Shown: positions 5,744-6,006 of the stretch, piece by piece
Numbering within the stretch: the stretch's first letter is position 1
Layout: every line of letters begins with the position of its first letter
NCBI GenBank assembly: GCA_022710245.1
Contig: JAKLHH010000513.1
Coordinates: 1-6,006, forward strand
Source of the DNA: Myxococcota bacterium
GTDB taxonomy: Bacteria > Myxococcota > Polyangia > GCA-2747355 > JAKLHH01
DNA length: 6,006 nt
Reading direction: 5' to 3'
The notes under the pieces: model-generated
The model's database searches: none
Told to the model about the DNA's origin: nothing
What the model saw: only the letters and a program-made list of their open reading frames with translations
Program-made: the position numbers and the translations under genes

Positions 5744-6006
5744 CGCTACGTCACGCACCGTTGCTGCTCCTCCTCCTCGCGGCTGCGACCGCGACCGCGG
5801 CCGAGGAGACCCCGCGGCAGCTCCAGGGCGTGACCGTCACCGAGCGCCTGAGCAAGCACGTCCCCCTCGACGCGGCCTTCGTCGACCAGCGCGGCCAGAC
5901 GGTGACCCTCCGCCACTACTTTCGCGACGGCAAGCCGGTCCTGCTCACGCTCAACTACTACCGCTGCAAGATGCTCTGCAACCTGGTCCTGAATGGGCTC
6001 ACCACT
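5740..6006 (+). CDS. SCO1/SenC family copper chaperone, 3' truncated by window
   Basis: SCO1/SenC proteins have a thioredoxin-like fold and deliver copper to, or reduce, the CuA site of haem-copper oxidases. The 89 visible residues start with a signal sequence, MTLRHAP followed by a run of six Leu and an Ala/Thr-rich stretch, with likely cleavage near A20-A21, so the protein acts outside the cytoplasmic membrane. Next come the family features DAAFVDQRGQTVTLRHYF and KPVLLTLNYYRCKMLCNLVL. The copper-binding CxxxC pair is C76 and C80; the distal His ligand expected later in the domain is beyond the window. The NYYRCxMLCNLVLNGL style is typical of sco genes placed after ACIII genes. The start is GTG 5740, overlapping the preceding stop as GTGA. 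No strong ribosome site is seen, which fits translational coupling. The frame stays open to the window end. Confidence 0.92.
   Translation, partial: MTLRHAPLLLLLLAAATATAAEETPRQLQGVTVTERLSKHVPLDAAFVDQRGQTVTLRHYFRDGKPVLLTLNYYRCKMLCNLVLNGLTT

Overview
The window is very GC-rich, with tightly packed same-strand genes. It holds most of an alternative complex III (ACIII, quinol:electron-acceptor oxidoreductase) locus running into a cytochrome oxidase assembly gene. The layout and protein style suggest an aerobic bacterium of the Myxococcota (former Deltaproteobacteria). This is inferred from composition and gene content; no marker gene is present.

Layout, all on the + strand: 3' part of actC (1-1211); actD (1204-1749); actE (1755-2579), whose 5' end carries a palindromic repeat element; actF (2576-3784); a 188-bp gap with possible promoter and palindrome signals; a cytoplasmic protein of unknown function with a CCxC motif (3973-4863); a 229-bp gap with a candidate promoter; a single-pass membrane protein with a GVYQLPIDRAMELL motif (5093-5743); and the 5' part of a SCO1/SenC copper chaperone (5740-6006, cut by the window end). 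actA and actB should lie just upstream and oxidase subunit genes are likely downstream; neither is visible.

ACIII oxidises (mena)quinol and passes electrons to cytochrome c or directly to a haem-copper oxidase. ActC and ActF are NrfD/PsrC-like integral membrane subunits, ActD is a two-helix membrane subunit, and ActE is a lipid-anchored monohaem cytochrome c. The SCO1-type protein would help assemble the copper centre of the partner oxidase. Overlaps (actC/actD, actE/actF, 5093 gene/sco) and very short gaps indicate translational coupling.

The most unusual feature is a roughly 146-bp element (1806-1951) with perfect 14-bp terminal inverted repeats and several internal hairpins. It sits inside the 5' coding region of actE, is read through without a stop, and adds about 67 residues before the lipoprotein signal. 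A CATGA direct repeat flanks a slightly larger segment, with one copy on the RBS-spaced ATG. The reading frame suggests insertion followed by a one-base compensating change. The next most interesting items are the unrecognised CCxC protein between the ACIII and oxidase-assembly genes, and the uncharacterised membrane protein coupled to sco.
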